Source: a virus. From it: DNA of 33,177 bases. This document shows positions 22,725 to 29,600 of this stretch, piece by piece (the stretch's first letter is position 1; the number at the start of each line of letters is the position of its first letter). Under the pieces are notes generated by a model. That model saw only the letters and a program-made list of their open reading frames with translations, was not told the origin of the DNA and searched no databases. A program made the translations under genes and the position numbers. The stretch covers positions 1 to 33,177 of the IMG/VR virus record IMGVR_UViG_3300030430_003147; one strand, written 5' to 3'.

Positions 22725-23882
22725 TTAATTAATTGCGTAAGTTCCGTAGTTGGGACGGCTTAAACGATTTACAACGCTATATCGTAATGCATCTAGCCCG
22801 TGATTAAAAGCGTCTACCGGCTTGTTTGTTAATTGCCCGTTTTTATCTTCTATGTATTTATAGTTCCTTAACTCTTTGATGAGGTTTATAGATCTTTCAG
22901 TAACGAATAATTTATATCTCCTAATCATATCTATTCCTATATTAACAGATCCTTTTATTGTCGGCTTTACGTTCCAACCCATTCGGTATATTTCCTCTAT
23001 TGATTTAGGTTCAGCACTATCGCAAAATACTTCTTCTCTACGATCTATTCCAATTGTTTGTAATTGTTTAGCAATATCTTGATTTGTCATACCCGTTCTG
23101 TATAACAACTCATTTACATACATATTATCTCCCTCAATAAAAGTTTCTACAATTGCAGTTGGATCGTTTGTATAGCCGAAGTCAAGCCCTTTTGCAATTA
23201 GCTTTGCCGTAGTCGGAATATCTTTAATTGTTCTAAAAGTGAATACAAGTGAACGGCTTTTCCCCCTTTCGCCTAGACCATAAACACGCCAATAGTTTTC
23301 ATCTATATCTTGCAGTCTTTCTATCTCCTCAACTACAACTTGATTTAAAAATGGATTGTCTTTGTAAGTGGTTTGAAAAAAATGAACATCGTCCCTTGTC
23401 AATACTTTATCATAGATCCAATGAAATTCTTCAGACGGGTTGTAGTCAATTACAATCTTTTCGGTTGTTCTAAAAATCAGTTGTTGCCAATCTTCAAACG
23501 TTAATTCATTACACTCGTTGATAAACAATAATTCTCTTTTACGCCCACGTATCTTTGTTGGCTGATCTAATGAAATAAATTCTACTCGGTTTCCGTTTAT
23601 CCAATACTCGTGAGTTGTCTTGTAGTGTAGTTCTTCATAGTAGATATTATGAGATTTAAGTATGTCAAAAAAATCTCGCATCACTGTTCCCCTAACTGCC
23701 GGAAACGTTTTTCTAACTATTGTAATTGTTTTATCTGTATTTTGGCTACAATAACTTAACAAGATCCAAAGAAGTATATTATAGGTCTTACCACTTCTCG
23801 TCCCCCCTTGTTCTACTACAATCTTTTTTTTAGAATTAGTAAGGTGTTCAAATACAACGTTTGTTTTAATCTTCTTTATCAA
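22725..23882 (-). CDS. terL: Terminase large subunit, Terminase_3/PBSX-type
   Basis: 385-aa packaging motor and nuclease. ATPase motifs: Walker A GGTRSGKT (26-33), Walker B LLFINECNE (118-126, with the catalytic Glu), and a TTYKDNPFL coupling segment (171-179). RNase H-like nuclease: GLDFGYTNDP (D234), FCDSAEPK (D288) and DAFNHGLDALRY (D357/D364). These three acidic clusters are the metal-binding sites expected in this family. It pumps DNA through the portal and cuts it. The only available start is a TTG at 23882; no in-frame ATG lies upstream before a stop. It overlaps the small subunit gene by 17 nt and is the last gene of the modification/packaging polycistron. Confidence 0.95.
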   Translation of the reverse strand: MIKKIKTNVVFEHLTNSKKKIVVEQGGTRSGKTYNILLWILLSYCSQNTDKTITIVRKTFPAVRGTVMRDFFDILKSHNIYYEELHYKTTHEYWINGNRVEFISLDQPTKIRGRKRELLFINECNELTFEDWQQLIFRTTEKIVIDYNPSEEFHWIYDKVLTRDDVHFFQTTYKDNPFLNQVVVEEIERLQDIDENYWRVYGLGERGKSRSLVFTFRTIKDIPTTAKLIAKGLDFGYTNDPTAIVETFIEGDNMYVNELLYRTGMTNQDIAKQLQTIGIDRREEVFCDSAEPKSIEEIYRMGWNVKPTIKGSVNIGIDMIRRYKLFVTERSINLIKELRNYKYIEDKNGQLTNKPVDAFNHGLDALRYSVVNRLSRPNYGTYAIN

Positions 23883-24219
23883 GGTTTTTTATTATTTCAA
23901 CCTCAAATAATTTAGTACCCTCTACTCCGGTATGTTCTGTTCTTTCAACATACCCCCTTTGTTTGCCTTTCGTTTTTAAATAAAATATAGTAGCACTAGT
24001 ATTGTTTTCGGCTATTTGTCTATGCAATTGACTTTCAGCGAAATCTAAAGCAACGTTTTCTAATTCATCTACTTTCTTTGCAAACTCCGGATCATTATTA
24101 TACCAATCATAATAAGTTGTTCTGCCTACTCCTACATTTTTACAAGCCGAAGTTACTACCCCTAATGATTTTTCAAGGGCTTTAAGTAACGCCTTTTTTA
24201 TGTGTTCGGTTTTGTTCAT
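23866..24219 (-). CDS. terS: Terminase small subunit
   Basis: 117-aa protein with an N-terminal helix-turn-helix (about 18-45: GVVTSACKNVGVGRTTYYDWYNNDPEF), followed by a long oligomerisation helix (AKKVDELENVALDFAESQLHRQI) and KGKQRGYVER, the classic C-terminal transition in phage small terminases. It binds the packaging start site and recruits the large subunit. The ATG overlaps the kinase stop (ATGA) and the stop lies inside the large-subunit start region, so it is coupled to both the DNA-modification and packaging genes. Confidence 0.9.
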   Translation of the reverse strand: MNKTEHIKKALLKALEKSLGVVTSACKNVGVGRTTYYDWYNNDPEFAKKVDELENVALDFAESQLHRQIAENNTSATIFYLKTKGKQRGYVERTEHTGVEGTKLFEVEIIKNLDKED

Positions 24220-24731
24220 TTCTCGATAAGTTTAATTATATAATTTAATATGTCTTTTGCTTCTGTTTGATTATTGTTTGGCATTAAAGTTACATTATTT
24301 TTATTTATTATATTTTGTATTTTAGTTTGTTTAGATTTTTTAAACCTTTCAGTTTGTGTATCGTTTCGTTCTACGTGCCTACTTTCAATAACCTTGCTAT
24401 CTGTTTCAAGTATTATTTTTTCGCATTTTACTTTGTCAAATAAAGATTGGTTAAATAGCCGATCTCCCTCAAATAAAAATGTGCCACGTGGAACTTTCTT
24501 TATTAGTTCAATAAAGTGTGGTTGTACTGCCATACTTAATTTATCCGTCCCACTAAATAATTCGTTTGTATATATTCCAATAATGTATATATTCTTTTGT
24601 CTGTTATACAAACCTTGAACCAATTTATATTTAAACGTTTTTAAGGGCATATAATGTTTTATTATATTTCGCATCAATGTAGTTTTCCCACTTGCCGGAA
24701 TGCCCCCTATTGCTATAATTCTTTCAGCCAT
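24216..24731 (-). CDS. P-loop kinase, probable 5-hydroxymethyl-dU DNA kinase
   Basis: 171-aa P-loop nucleotide-kinase fold. Walker A GGIPASGKT (9-17), Walker B-like strand with acidic residues FLFEGDR (85-91), and an arginine-rich lid (SRHVERNDTQTERFKKS, about 117-133). The size, the P-loop form and the position next to the helical partner gene match the DNA 5-hmdU kinases predicted in thymidine-hypermodifying phages, which phosphorylate 5-hydroxymethyluracil in DNA to create a leaving group. Overlaps the helical-protein gene by 19 nt and the terminase small subunit by 4 nt. A generic polynucleotide or nucleotide kinase is the alternative. I rate the substrate as likely because of context. 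Confidence 0.78.
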   Translation of the reverse strand: MAERIIAIGGIPASGKTTLMRNIIKHYMPLKTFKYKLVQGLYNRQKNIYIIGIYTNELFSGTDKLSMAVQPHFIELIKKVPRGTFLFEGDRLFNQSLFDKVKCEKIILETDSKVIESRHVERNDTQTERFKKSKQTKIQNIINKNNVTLMPNNNQTEAKDILNYIIKLIEK

Positions 24732-25582
24732 TTTTCTTGATAAGTTTCTTTACGGAAGTCCCACAATACAGACCAGTCCACCCCGTTATCTACATTGTTT
24801 TCCATTTTTTCTATTTCTTTTCTTTGTCTTTCAATATAATATCCAATATAACGTTTTCCCTTTCTAAATTTTTTATAGGCACATAAAGTTGTTTCTATAT
24901 TCCAAATGTTTTTATGTTCAATATCTAGTTTTTCAATCTCCTCTTGCAGAAGTTTAAATTGATATTGTAAATATCGGATCTGTCTCGGGTGTAATTTTTT
25001 ATCTATTCCGTGTGTGTCTAATTCGTAATTGCCTAGATAATACACTAAACCATTACGACAACTTTCAGCATTTTTAAGATCTAAATAAGTCGGCTCGAAA
25101 TCATAGCCCGTTAAAACGTTTACCATTTCAAGATATATAAACATAGTGAATCTGCCGAAATTTTTAATTTGTAAAAGATCTTTATAGCAATTATCATATG
25201 TCATTTGTTTCGTTGGTTGTTTTAGTGATTTAAAATAATCTTCTTGTTTAAAATCTCCTAATAAGTTTTTGTAGCTTTCAAACGTTTCAACAAATCTGTT
25301 TTGTGTTTTTACTCGCAGACGATCTGTTTGAAATAAAGTTTTATCTTTGTTCGCATCCCACCACCTTTGTAATCTATCAACATTTACATTTTCGTAATCA
25401 GGGAATTCATTGTAAACATAATATACCATTGTTGCGGAATAGCAAGTTCCAAACAAAAAAGCCAACCAGTAGCGTTGTTCTATATTTAATTCAAAGCGAT
25501 CTGCCACGTATCTTAAACAATCGTTGCTCGGATCAATGTCTTTCGCTTCACTAGATTTAATATGATAGTCTATGTAATCCAA
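24713..25582 (-). CDS. 5-hmdU-kinase-associated helical protein (aGPT-pyrophosphorylase-type family)
   Basis: 289-aa all-helical protein. RYWLAFLFGTCYSATMVYYV (37-56), RLQRWWDANKDKTLFQTDRLR (70-90), FGRFTMFIYLEMVN (142-155) and LDLKNAESCRNGLVYYLG (168-185) match the helical family that accompanies 5-hmdU DNA kinases, also described as alpha-glutamyl/putrescinyl thymine pyrophosphorylase-like. The rest (about 195-280) is charged helices. In known systems the family acts with the kinase in converting 5-hydroxymethyluracil to hypermodified thymine. The start is a TTG at 25582; no ATG lies in frame upstream. It overlaps both the GNAT gene (13 nt) and the kinase gene (19 nt). Confidence 0.75.
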   Translation of the reverse strand: MDYIDYHIKSSEAKDIDPSNDCLRYVADRFELNIEQRYWLAFLFGTCYSATMVYYVYNEFPDYENVNVDRLQRWWDANKDKTLFQTDRLRVKTQNRFVETFESYKNLLGDFKQEDYFKSLKQPTKQMTYDNCYKDLLQIKNFGRFTMFIYLEMVNVLTGYDFEPTYLDLKNAESCRNGLVYYLGNYELDTHGIDKKLHPRQIRYLQYQFKLLQEEIEKLDIEHKNIWNIETTLCAYKKFRKGKRYIGYYIERQRKEIEKMENNVDNGVDWSVLWDFRKETYQEKWLKEL

Positions 25583-25974
25583 TATATATTTTGTTTTTCT
25601 CCTTTTTTTGTAATAGTTACTCCGGCTTTAGTCATTCCCATTTTTAAATAGAATTTATTGCCAACTACATTATCCTCGTTGCATTTTAAAAATATAGGTT
25701 TTTTTAATCTATTAAATAAATCTTTTCCTACCCCTTTTTGAGTTGAGCCGTTTTTTACTGCTATCTCATATATAACATTAGCTTTATATTTCTTACTATA
25801 ACCATATCTAATAAAGCCGTGTTCTTCATATATCTCGTAGGTGTATGGTGTATTGCCCTCTAAAAATTTATCCCAAACCCAAAACAAATTAAAATTACCT
25901 ATGTGCTTTTTATGTTGTTTGTGTAACTCTTTTATAAAAGCTTCATCGTCTTTTGTTGCCTTTCTAATCTTCAT
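25570..25974 (-). CDS. GNAT-family N-acyltransferase in modification cassette
   Basis: 134-aa GNAT fold. Motif A is visible as YEIAVKNGSTQKGVGKDLF (69-87), where QKGVGK (79-84) is the acyl-CoA pyrophosphate loop (Q/R-x-x-G-x-G/A). Further C-terminal, NKFYLKMGMTKAGV (106-119) is the usual FY-K-GF-type motif B. It would transfer an acetyl or other acyl group from CoA to an amine. In this neighbourhood the amine could be on a modified base, but a protein or small-molecule target cannot be excluded. Overlaps the glutamine amidotransferase gene (11 nt) and the helical-protein gene (13 nt). Confidence 0.85.
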   Translation of the reverse strand: MKIRKATKDDEAFIKELHKQHKKHIGNFNLFWVWDKFLEGNTPYTYEIYEEHGFIRYGYSKKYKANVIYEIAVKNGSTQKGVGKDLFNRLKKPIFLKCNEDNVVGNKFYLKMGMTKAGVTITKKGEKQNIYWIT

Positions 25975-26578
25975 ATAATTGATTTGGTTTTAATTGTTCC
26001 GGTTGAAACGATTTATCAACCCTTTTAAATATATCTTTTGTTGATGCGTAGAAAATTGCATTAGAATGACTTAATCTCCATAAAGGTCTATTACTATTCC
26101 TTATTGCTAAAAGTTCATTAGAAGCCGTTAAAATAAGCCCTGCGAACGATCCTTTGATATTTCCAATATAATCTTTTAATAGATCTTTATTAGCCCCGCA
26201 CTTTTGTAAAATTATCTCGCCATCGTTATATGTTTGCATTTTAATTCCGTAATGTAATTCCATTTCTACTTTTGTTCTCATATCTAATACGCCATTAAAT
26301 ACAAGAGAAAGATTATTATTTGCAATTGGTTGGTTGTTTATATGGTCTTGATAATCTCCACTCGTTGCATATCTATTATGGAAAACAATTTTATTTGCTT
26401 GTGGCAATACAACCTCGTCTACATTGTGATATTTTCGTGTTGTTAATTTATTGTTAAGACAATATGAATATCCAAAACTATGTAGCCCTCTAATTTTGCT
26501 TTGATAAATTAGCTTATGTAAAATACTATAATGTTCGTCAATCGGATCTTGAGAACTATAACCTACAACTCCGCACAT
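25964..26578 (-). CDS. Class II glutamine amidotransferase (GATase_6-like)
   Basis: 204-aa Ntn-hydrolase. Cys2 after Met1 (MCGVVGY) would become the nucleophile when Met1 is removed. IRGLHSFGY (29-37), HNRYATSG (67-74, the glutamine-binding Arg/Thr/Gly segment), VFNGVL (93-98, the oxyanion Asn-Gly) and NDGEII (118-123) complete the class II signature; GSFAGLIL (143-150) is the usual core strand. Class II enzymes release ammonia from glutamine, normally for a fused synthase, but no synthase domain is fused here. Glutaminase proteins of this type are reported in phage base-modification clusters. It abuts the TET/JBP gene stop directly. Confidence 0.87.
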   Translation of the reverse strand: MCGVVGYSSQDPIDEHYSILHKLIYQSKIRGLHSFGYSYCLNNKLTTRKYHNVDEVVLPQANKIVFHNRYATSGDYQDHINNQPIANNNLSLVFNGVLDMRTKVEMELHYGIKMQTYNDGEIILQKCGANKDLLKDYIGNIKGSFAGLILTASNELLAIRNSNRPLWRLSHSNAIFYASTKDIFKRVDKSFQPEQLKPNQLYED

Positions 26579-27475
26579 TTAGTTGAGTTTAGATCCACGT
26601 ACCCTTGTTTTTGCTCTAATCATTTCCTCCTCCGAAGTACCACAACTTTTCATTTGTTCCCTATAATACATCACTAGTGATATTCTTTTCGCATCATCGT
26701 CTATTTTATTGATTGGCGTATTACCGTGCCATTGGTGGACATCACATAATAAGAGATCACAATTTTGTAAATCAAAAGCCACCCCCCATTTTGGAATCAC
26801 AAAATACCCACCGGTATATCTGCCACGCCTTAATGCGACTAAATTACCAAAGCCCTCTTGAAAATCTCCTTTGTCTGTATGAACTGCCGTTTGCCAATTT
26901 GAGTTTACGGTAACAGTCGTAAAAGCCGTATTCTTAATTACAAAATCTTGTGAGGTTTTATCTGCCACCTTTCTTTGCTTTTCATAATAAGTTGGCATTA
27001 ATTCCTCGTATTTTGAATCTACAAATTTTATTATCGGGTAAGCTTTTTTAAACTTACTAAATTGTTTTTCATTAAAAGCCGTTTGCCTACAATATGGAAA
27101 TCTAGCGTTGCGATCAAAATAACCTATGATACCACTATTAACACTTGTCATTGCTTGGTTTGTTTTAGATCTTTTCCCATCTTTACGTAATCTGTATTGA
27201 GTTGTATTTCCCTTTTCATCAAACTCGCCACCGGAAAATGGACGATTATTAGTTGGTTTGGCTGCTCCCTTTAAATTGTCAAATGCTTCTTTTGCTATGT
27301 TATTAGGAATTACTTTTTTACGAAATTTTGCTATTGGTTTGTTGCTTACTGCACAATATACGTCTGCATCGTAGGTTATTAAAGTATTGTAATCACTTTC
27401 GTTTAATAGCGTTCCGGCTAGTTTTTTTGCTTGTTCATCGGTTAATCGGGGTTTAATATATAATTCAGCTGCCAT
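26579..27475 (-). CDS. TET/JBP-family 2-oxoglutarate/Fe(II) DNA dioxygenase
   Basis: 298-aa protein with the TET/JBP double-stranded beta-helix signature. FPYCRQTAFN (126-135) and FSKFKKAYPIIKFVDSKY (139-156) precede the core: NTAFTTVTVN (182-191), AVHTDKGD (197-204; H199-x-D201 metal ligands), GGYFVIPKWGVAFDL (222-236) and CDVHQWHGNTP (244-254; H247 or H250 as third ligand), then KRISLVMYYRE (263-273) with R264 for 2-oxoglutarate. JBP enzymes hydroxylate thymine in DNA to 5-hydroxymethyluracil; TETs oxidise 5-methylcytosine. As no cytosine methyltransferase or dUMP hydroxymethylase is seen, thymine is the likelier substrate. Located between the ParB-like and GATase genes. Confidence 0.85.
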   Translation of the reverse strand: MAAELYIKPRLTDEQAKKLAGTLLNESDYNTLITYDADVYCAVSNKPIAKFRKKVIPNNIAKEAFDNLKGAAKPTNNRPFSGGEFDEKGNTTQYRLRKDGKRSKTNQAMTSVNSGIIGYFDRNARFPYCRQTAFNEKQFSKFKKAYPIIKFVDSKYEELMPTYYEKQRKVADKTSQDFVIKNTAFTTVTVNSNWQTAVHTDKGDFQEGFGNLVALRRGRYTGGYFVIPKWGVAFDLQNCDLLLCDVHQWHGNTPINKIDDDAKRISLVMYYREQMKSCGTSEEEMIRAKTRVRGSKLN

Positions 27476-28058
27476 TTTTTATTTTATTTATATCTTCTAT
27501 AGCCCTATAAATAGTATCTGTTAGGTTATCGCTTTTGTAATGTTTTCTTAAATTTAATTCCCATTCTCTAAAGTTCGGCTCGGTAGTTGTATCTAAAAAC
27601 AATTGCACCATTTTAACGTGGCTTTGTTCGGCTTCATCTTCGGGGTAGTCGTACTCTCCAGTATCTTCTATTTCAGAATTAAAAGCCGTATCTTCCCATT
27701 TAGGAATATCCAAGCCCCACTCTTTTAAATAATCTACATTCCACTCGTTTGCTAAAACGTCCCAGTCCCAATCGCCAAAACTTGAATTATCTTTAATAAT
27801 AAATTCTTTTTCTTGATCCTCGTTTAGATCTACTTCGTGTATCCAAACTTGTTTAATACCGGCTTCAATACAAGCTTTTAATCTCATATTACCACCTAAC
27901 ACTACCATATCTTTATTTACAACGATTGGTCTAATAGATAGCATTTCCGGAAATTCTTTTACGCTTTTTACAAGCTTCTTGAATTTATAGTCTTTAATAA
28001 TTCTTGGGTTATTCGGGTTTTCCTTAACCTCTTTAATACTTACTTTTTTAGGTTTCAT
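27465..28058 (-). CDS. ParB/Srx-like N-terminal domain protein
   Basis: 197-aa protein. Residues 1-95 form a ParB-type domain: NPNNPRIIKD (14-23), KLVKSVKEFP (28-37), then RPIVVNKDMVVLGGNMRLKA (43-62), where GGNMRLKA replaces the canonical GxRRxxA, and WIHEVDLNEDQEKEFIIKDN. The C-terminus (about 120-190) is acidic (YDYPEDEAEQSH), then a helix, with no helix-turn-helix of plasmid ParB. Phage versions of this domain commonly neighbour DNA modification genes and may have nuclease or nucleotidase activity or help target enzymes to DNA. First gene of the polycistron, behind the late promoter element. It overlaps the dioxygenase gene by 11 nt. Confidence 0.8.
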   Translation of the reverse strand: MKPKKVSIKEVKENPNNPRIIKDYKFKKLVKSVKEFPEMLSIRPIVVNKDMVVLGGNMRLKACIEAGIKQVWIHEVDLNEDQEKEFIIKDNSSFGDWDWDVLANEWNVDYLKEWGLDIPKWEDTAFNSEIEDTGEYDYPEDEAEQSHVKMVQLFLDTTTEPNFREWELNLRKHYKSDNLTDTIYRAIEDINKIKNGS

Positions 28059-28063
28059 TTTAT

Positions 28064-28090
28064 ATATAACGTTTTTAATTAATTATTTTG
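28064..28090 (-). promoter_or_regulatory. Late-type promoter element, modification/packaging unit
   Basis: Minus-strand CAAAAT box at 28090, ACGTTATAT 18 nt later, then five nt to the ParB-like ATG. Same layout as 6972, 9265 and 12179. It overlaps the last codons of the DnaA-like gene's stop region (28079), so this gene's end and the next unit's promoter are fused. Confidence 0.6.
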
Positions 28091-28513
28091 TTCGTCTGCA
28101 GGCAAAATCTCGGTATGTAAATTATTTATGTATTTAAAATCTACAAGTTCTGCAATCTCTTTTATATCTTTTTCGTTTAACATTTGCATTTTTCGGGCAA
28201 CCATTTTTGTTGTCATTCGTTTGTCAAATTTATCACTGGAAATTATATCTTCCAACCAACCATTTAAATTAGTGTTGTGAAAAGAATATAATTCAAAGTT
28301 TCTTAATGAATGTAAGATCGTAGAATGATCGCTTGTTTTCCCTTTTGTTTTTAAAAATTTTGCAATTTCATCAAACGTTAATAAAAAGTATTTATAGGCT
28401 ACAAAATTAAACAAGCTTCTTGCTTCTATTGTTGCCCTTTTTCTAGTGTTTTCATATATATCAACGGAAGCTAAAGAATTAACTTTCTTCCCTAATAGTT
28501 CTAATCGTTTCAT
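28079..28513 (-). CDS. DnaA domain IV-like DNA-binding protein
   Basis: 144-aa helical protein. Residues about 27-75 resemble the DnaA C-terminal helix-turn-helix: ARSLFNFVAYKYFLLTFDEIAKFL, then TSDHSTILHSLRNF, where D62-H63-S64-T65 aligns with the D-H-S/T-T-V signature that reads DnaA boxes. The AAA+ ATPase of DnaA is missing. The remainder is a helical C-terminus (TKMVARKMQMLNEKDIKEIAEL). It could mark the phage origin, recruit the helicase encoded at 31781-32695, or compete with host DnaA. The early dyad copies contain DnaA-box-like TTATCAAAA, so it may also be the early repressor. Overlaps the exonuclease gene by 4 nt. Confidence 0.72.
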   Translation of the reverse strand: MKRLELLGKKVNSLASVDIYENTRKRATIEARSLFNFVAYKYFLLTFDEIAKFLKTKGKTSDHSTILHSLRNFELYSFHNTNLNGWLEDIISSDKFDKRMTTKMVARKMQMLNEKDIKEIAELVDFKYINNLHTEILPADEQNN

Positions 28514-29292
28514 AATAATAGTTTTATATAATAATTGTCCAAGTCTACTTCATCGCCAGTAAACCACTCCTCATATCTTTGAATGCCTAATTCAGTTTTT
28601 TCTTTTCCGGATAAATAAAATTCTTCAGTACATTCTGCAACGGCTATATCACAACTCCCCTTGTCAATAACTAAAAATTTAAAATCAAAATAATTTGCGT
28701 TAAACAATTGACAATAGATATAACATTGAATATCGTAGCCGTATTTCTTTGAACTATATTTAAAGCCCTTTATATCTGTTGTTGTTTTAATATCAATTAT
28801 AGTTTTGCCTTTTGTTAGTATATCTGCTTTTCCTCTAAAGATCCACTCGCCAATATAATCTATAGCCGGAACTTCAAATTGTGATCCGGTTAATAAAGTT
28901 TGTGCCATATCGTTTTTTAATAGTGCATCTGCCAACCTTTCAGCGTCCTCTTTTTCTTTTTGAGTATATACTATATCGTGTTCTAATAAAGCTTCTCGGT
29001 ACTTTTTTGTATTCTTACTTTGAACGTCTACAAATTTAAGCTGATCCCATTTAGTCGGCTCTAAAATTAACATATGCAATAATCTCCCGTCTCGTAGTCC
29101 TTGTGTTTCTAGTTTTGCATAATTAGTAACGTAATGATATTTTTTAGGGCTATCCACTAATAGTTTTATAGCACTACTGCTTAAAGCTTTTGATCCAAGT
29201 TCCCCGTAATAAAATTCATCGTCATATAATTTTTTAATTATATCTTTTTCTCTATATTCTGTCCCGTCTAGGAGTGTAATTATTTTGCTCAT
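28510..29292 (-). CDS. RecE/exonuclease VIII-like PD-(D/E)XK exonuclease
   Basis: 260-aa protein with an N-terminal helical segment (KALSSSAIKLLVDSPKKYHY, 35-54) and GRLLHMLILEP (69-79), the Gly-x-Leu-x-His signature of RecE/exonuclease VIII-type phage proteins. The nuclease core is GKADILTKG (154-162, D157), IIDIKTTTD (165-173, D167-x-K169) and a YDIQCYIYC helix (186-194, Q189/Y191). Such exonucleases resect dsDNA ends during recombination-dependent replication. Annealing partners (RecT/Erf) are not recognised nearby; the SSB-like gene or the unknown 117-aa protein might help. Overlaps the coiled-coil gene by 4 nt. Confidence 0.82.
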   Translation of the reverse strand: MSKIITLLDGTEYREKDIIKKLYDDEFYYGELGSKALSSSAIKLLVDSPKKYHYVTNYAKLETQGLRDGRLLHMLILEPTKWDQLKFVDVQSKNTKKYREALLEHDIVYTQKEKEDAERLADALLKNDMAQTLLTGSQFEVPAIDYIGEWIFRGKADILTKGKTIIDIKTTTDIKGFKYSSKKYGYDIQCYIYCQLFNANYFDFKFLVIDKGSCDIAVAECTEEFYLSGKEKTELGIQRYEEWFTGDEVDLDNYYIKLLL

Positions 29293-29600
29293 ATTTTGAC
29301 TATTTTTTTAAGTTTTATTATTTCTTTGTTTAGTTTTTTTACTTCTTTTTCTTTCTCTTGCTTCTCTAATATAGCTTGGTTTTTTTCGTACCTATATTCG
29401 CTTATTGCTTGTTTGTGCAATCTTAATTCTTGACATTTAGTATTGACGTAAAAATGCACATCAGCCCAAGCTTTTGAAAGTGCTTTTATTTCTTCGTTGT
29501 CGGGTTTAGCTTTAGACCATTTCAATACCAGTTCGCTTACTAAAATATACGAAGCGTAATACTCCATATCCTTTAAATTCTGAATTTTGTCTACTTCCAT
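29289..29600 (-). CDS. Coiled-coil protein, first gene of recombination subunit
   Basis: 103-aa helical protein. Residues 10-60 are helical with Trp and Tyr residues (YYASYILVSELVLKWSKA); about 65-103 is a strong coiled coil (YEKNQAILEKQEKEKEVKKLNKEIIKLKKI). No known function. The ATG at 29600 lies 20 nt after the early dyad at 29621-29644, and its stop overlaps the exonuclease start, so it is made with the exonuclease and DnaA-like protein. A replication accessory or loader role is possible but unproven. Confidence 0.65.
   Translation of the reverse strand: MEVDKIQNLKDMEYYASYILVSELVLKWSKAKPDNEEIKALSKAWADVHFYVNTKCQELRLHKQAISEYRYEKNQAILEKQEKEKEVKKLNKEIIKLKKIVKI

Noticed and set aside
24846-24855. 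Perfect ATATAACGTT inside the helical-protein gene
   Set aside because: No CAAAAT-like box lies 18-19 nt upstream and the next start (24731) is more than 100 nt away, so it is probably a coding coincidence, not a sixth late promoter.
27465-28058. ParB-like protein as plasmid-style partition gene
   Set aside because: No ParA ATPase, no parS-like repeats and no helix-turn-helix follow the ParB-like domain; the modification-cassette context is a better explanation.
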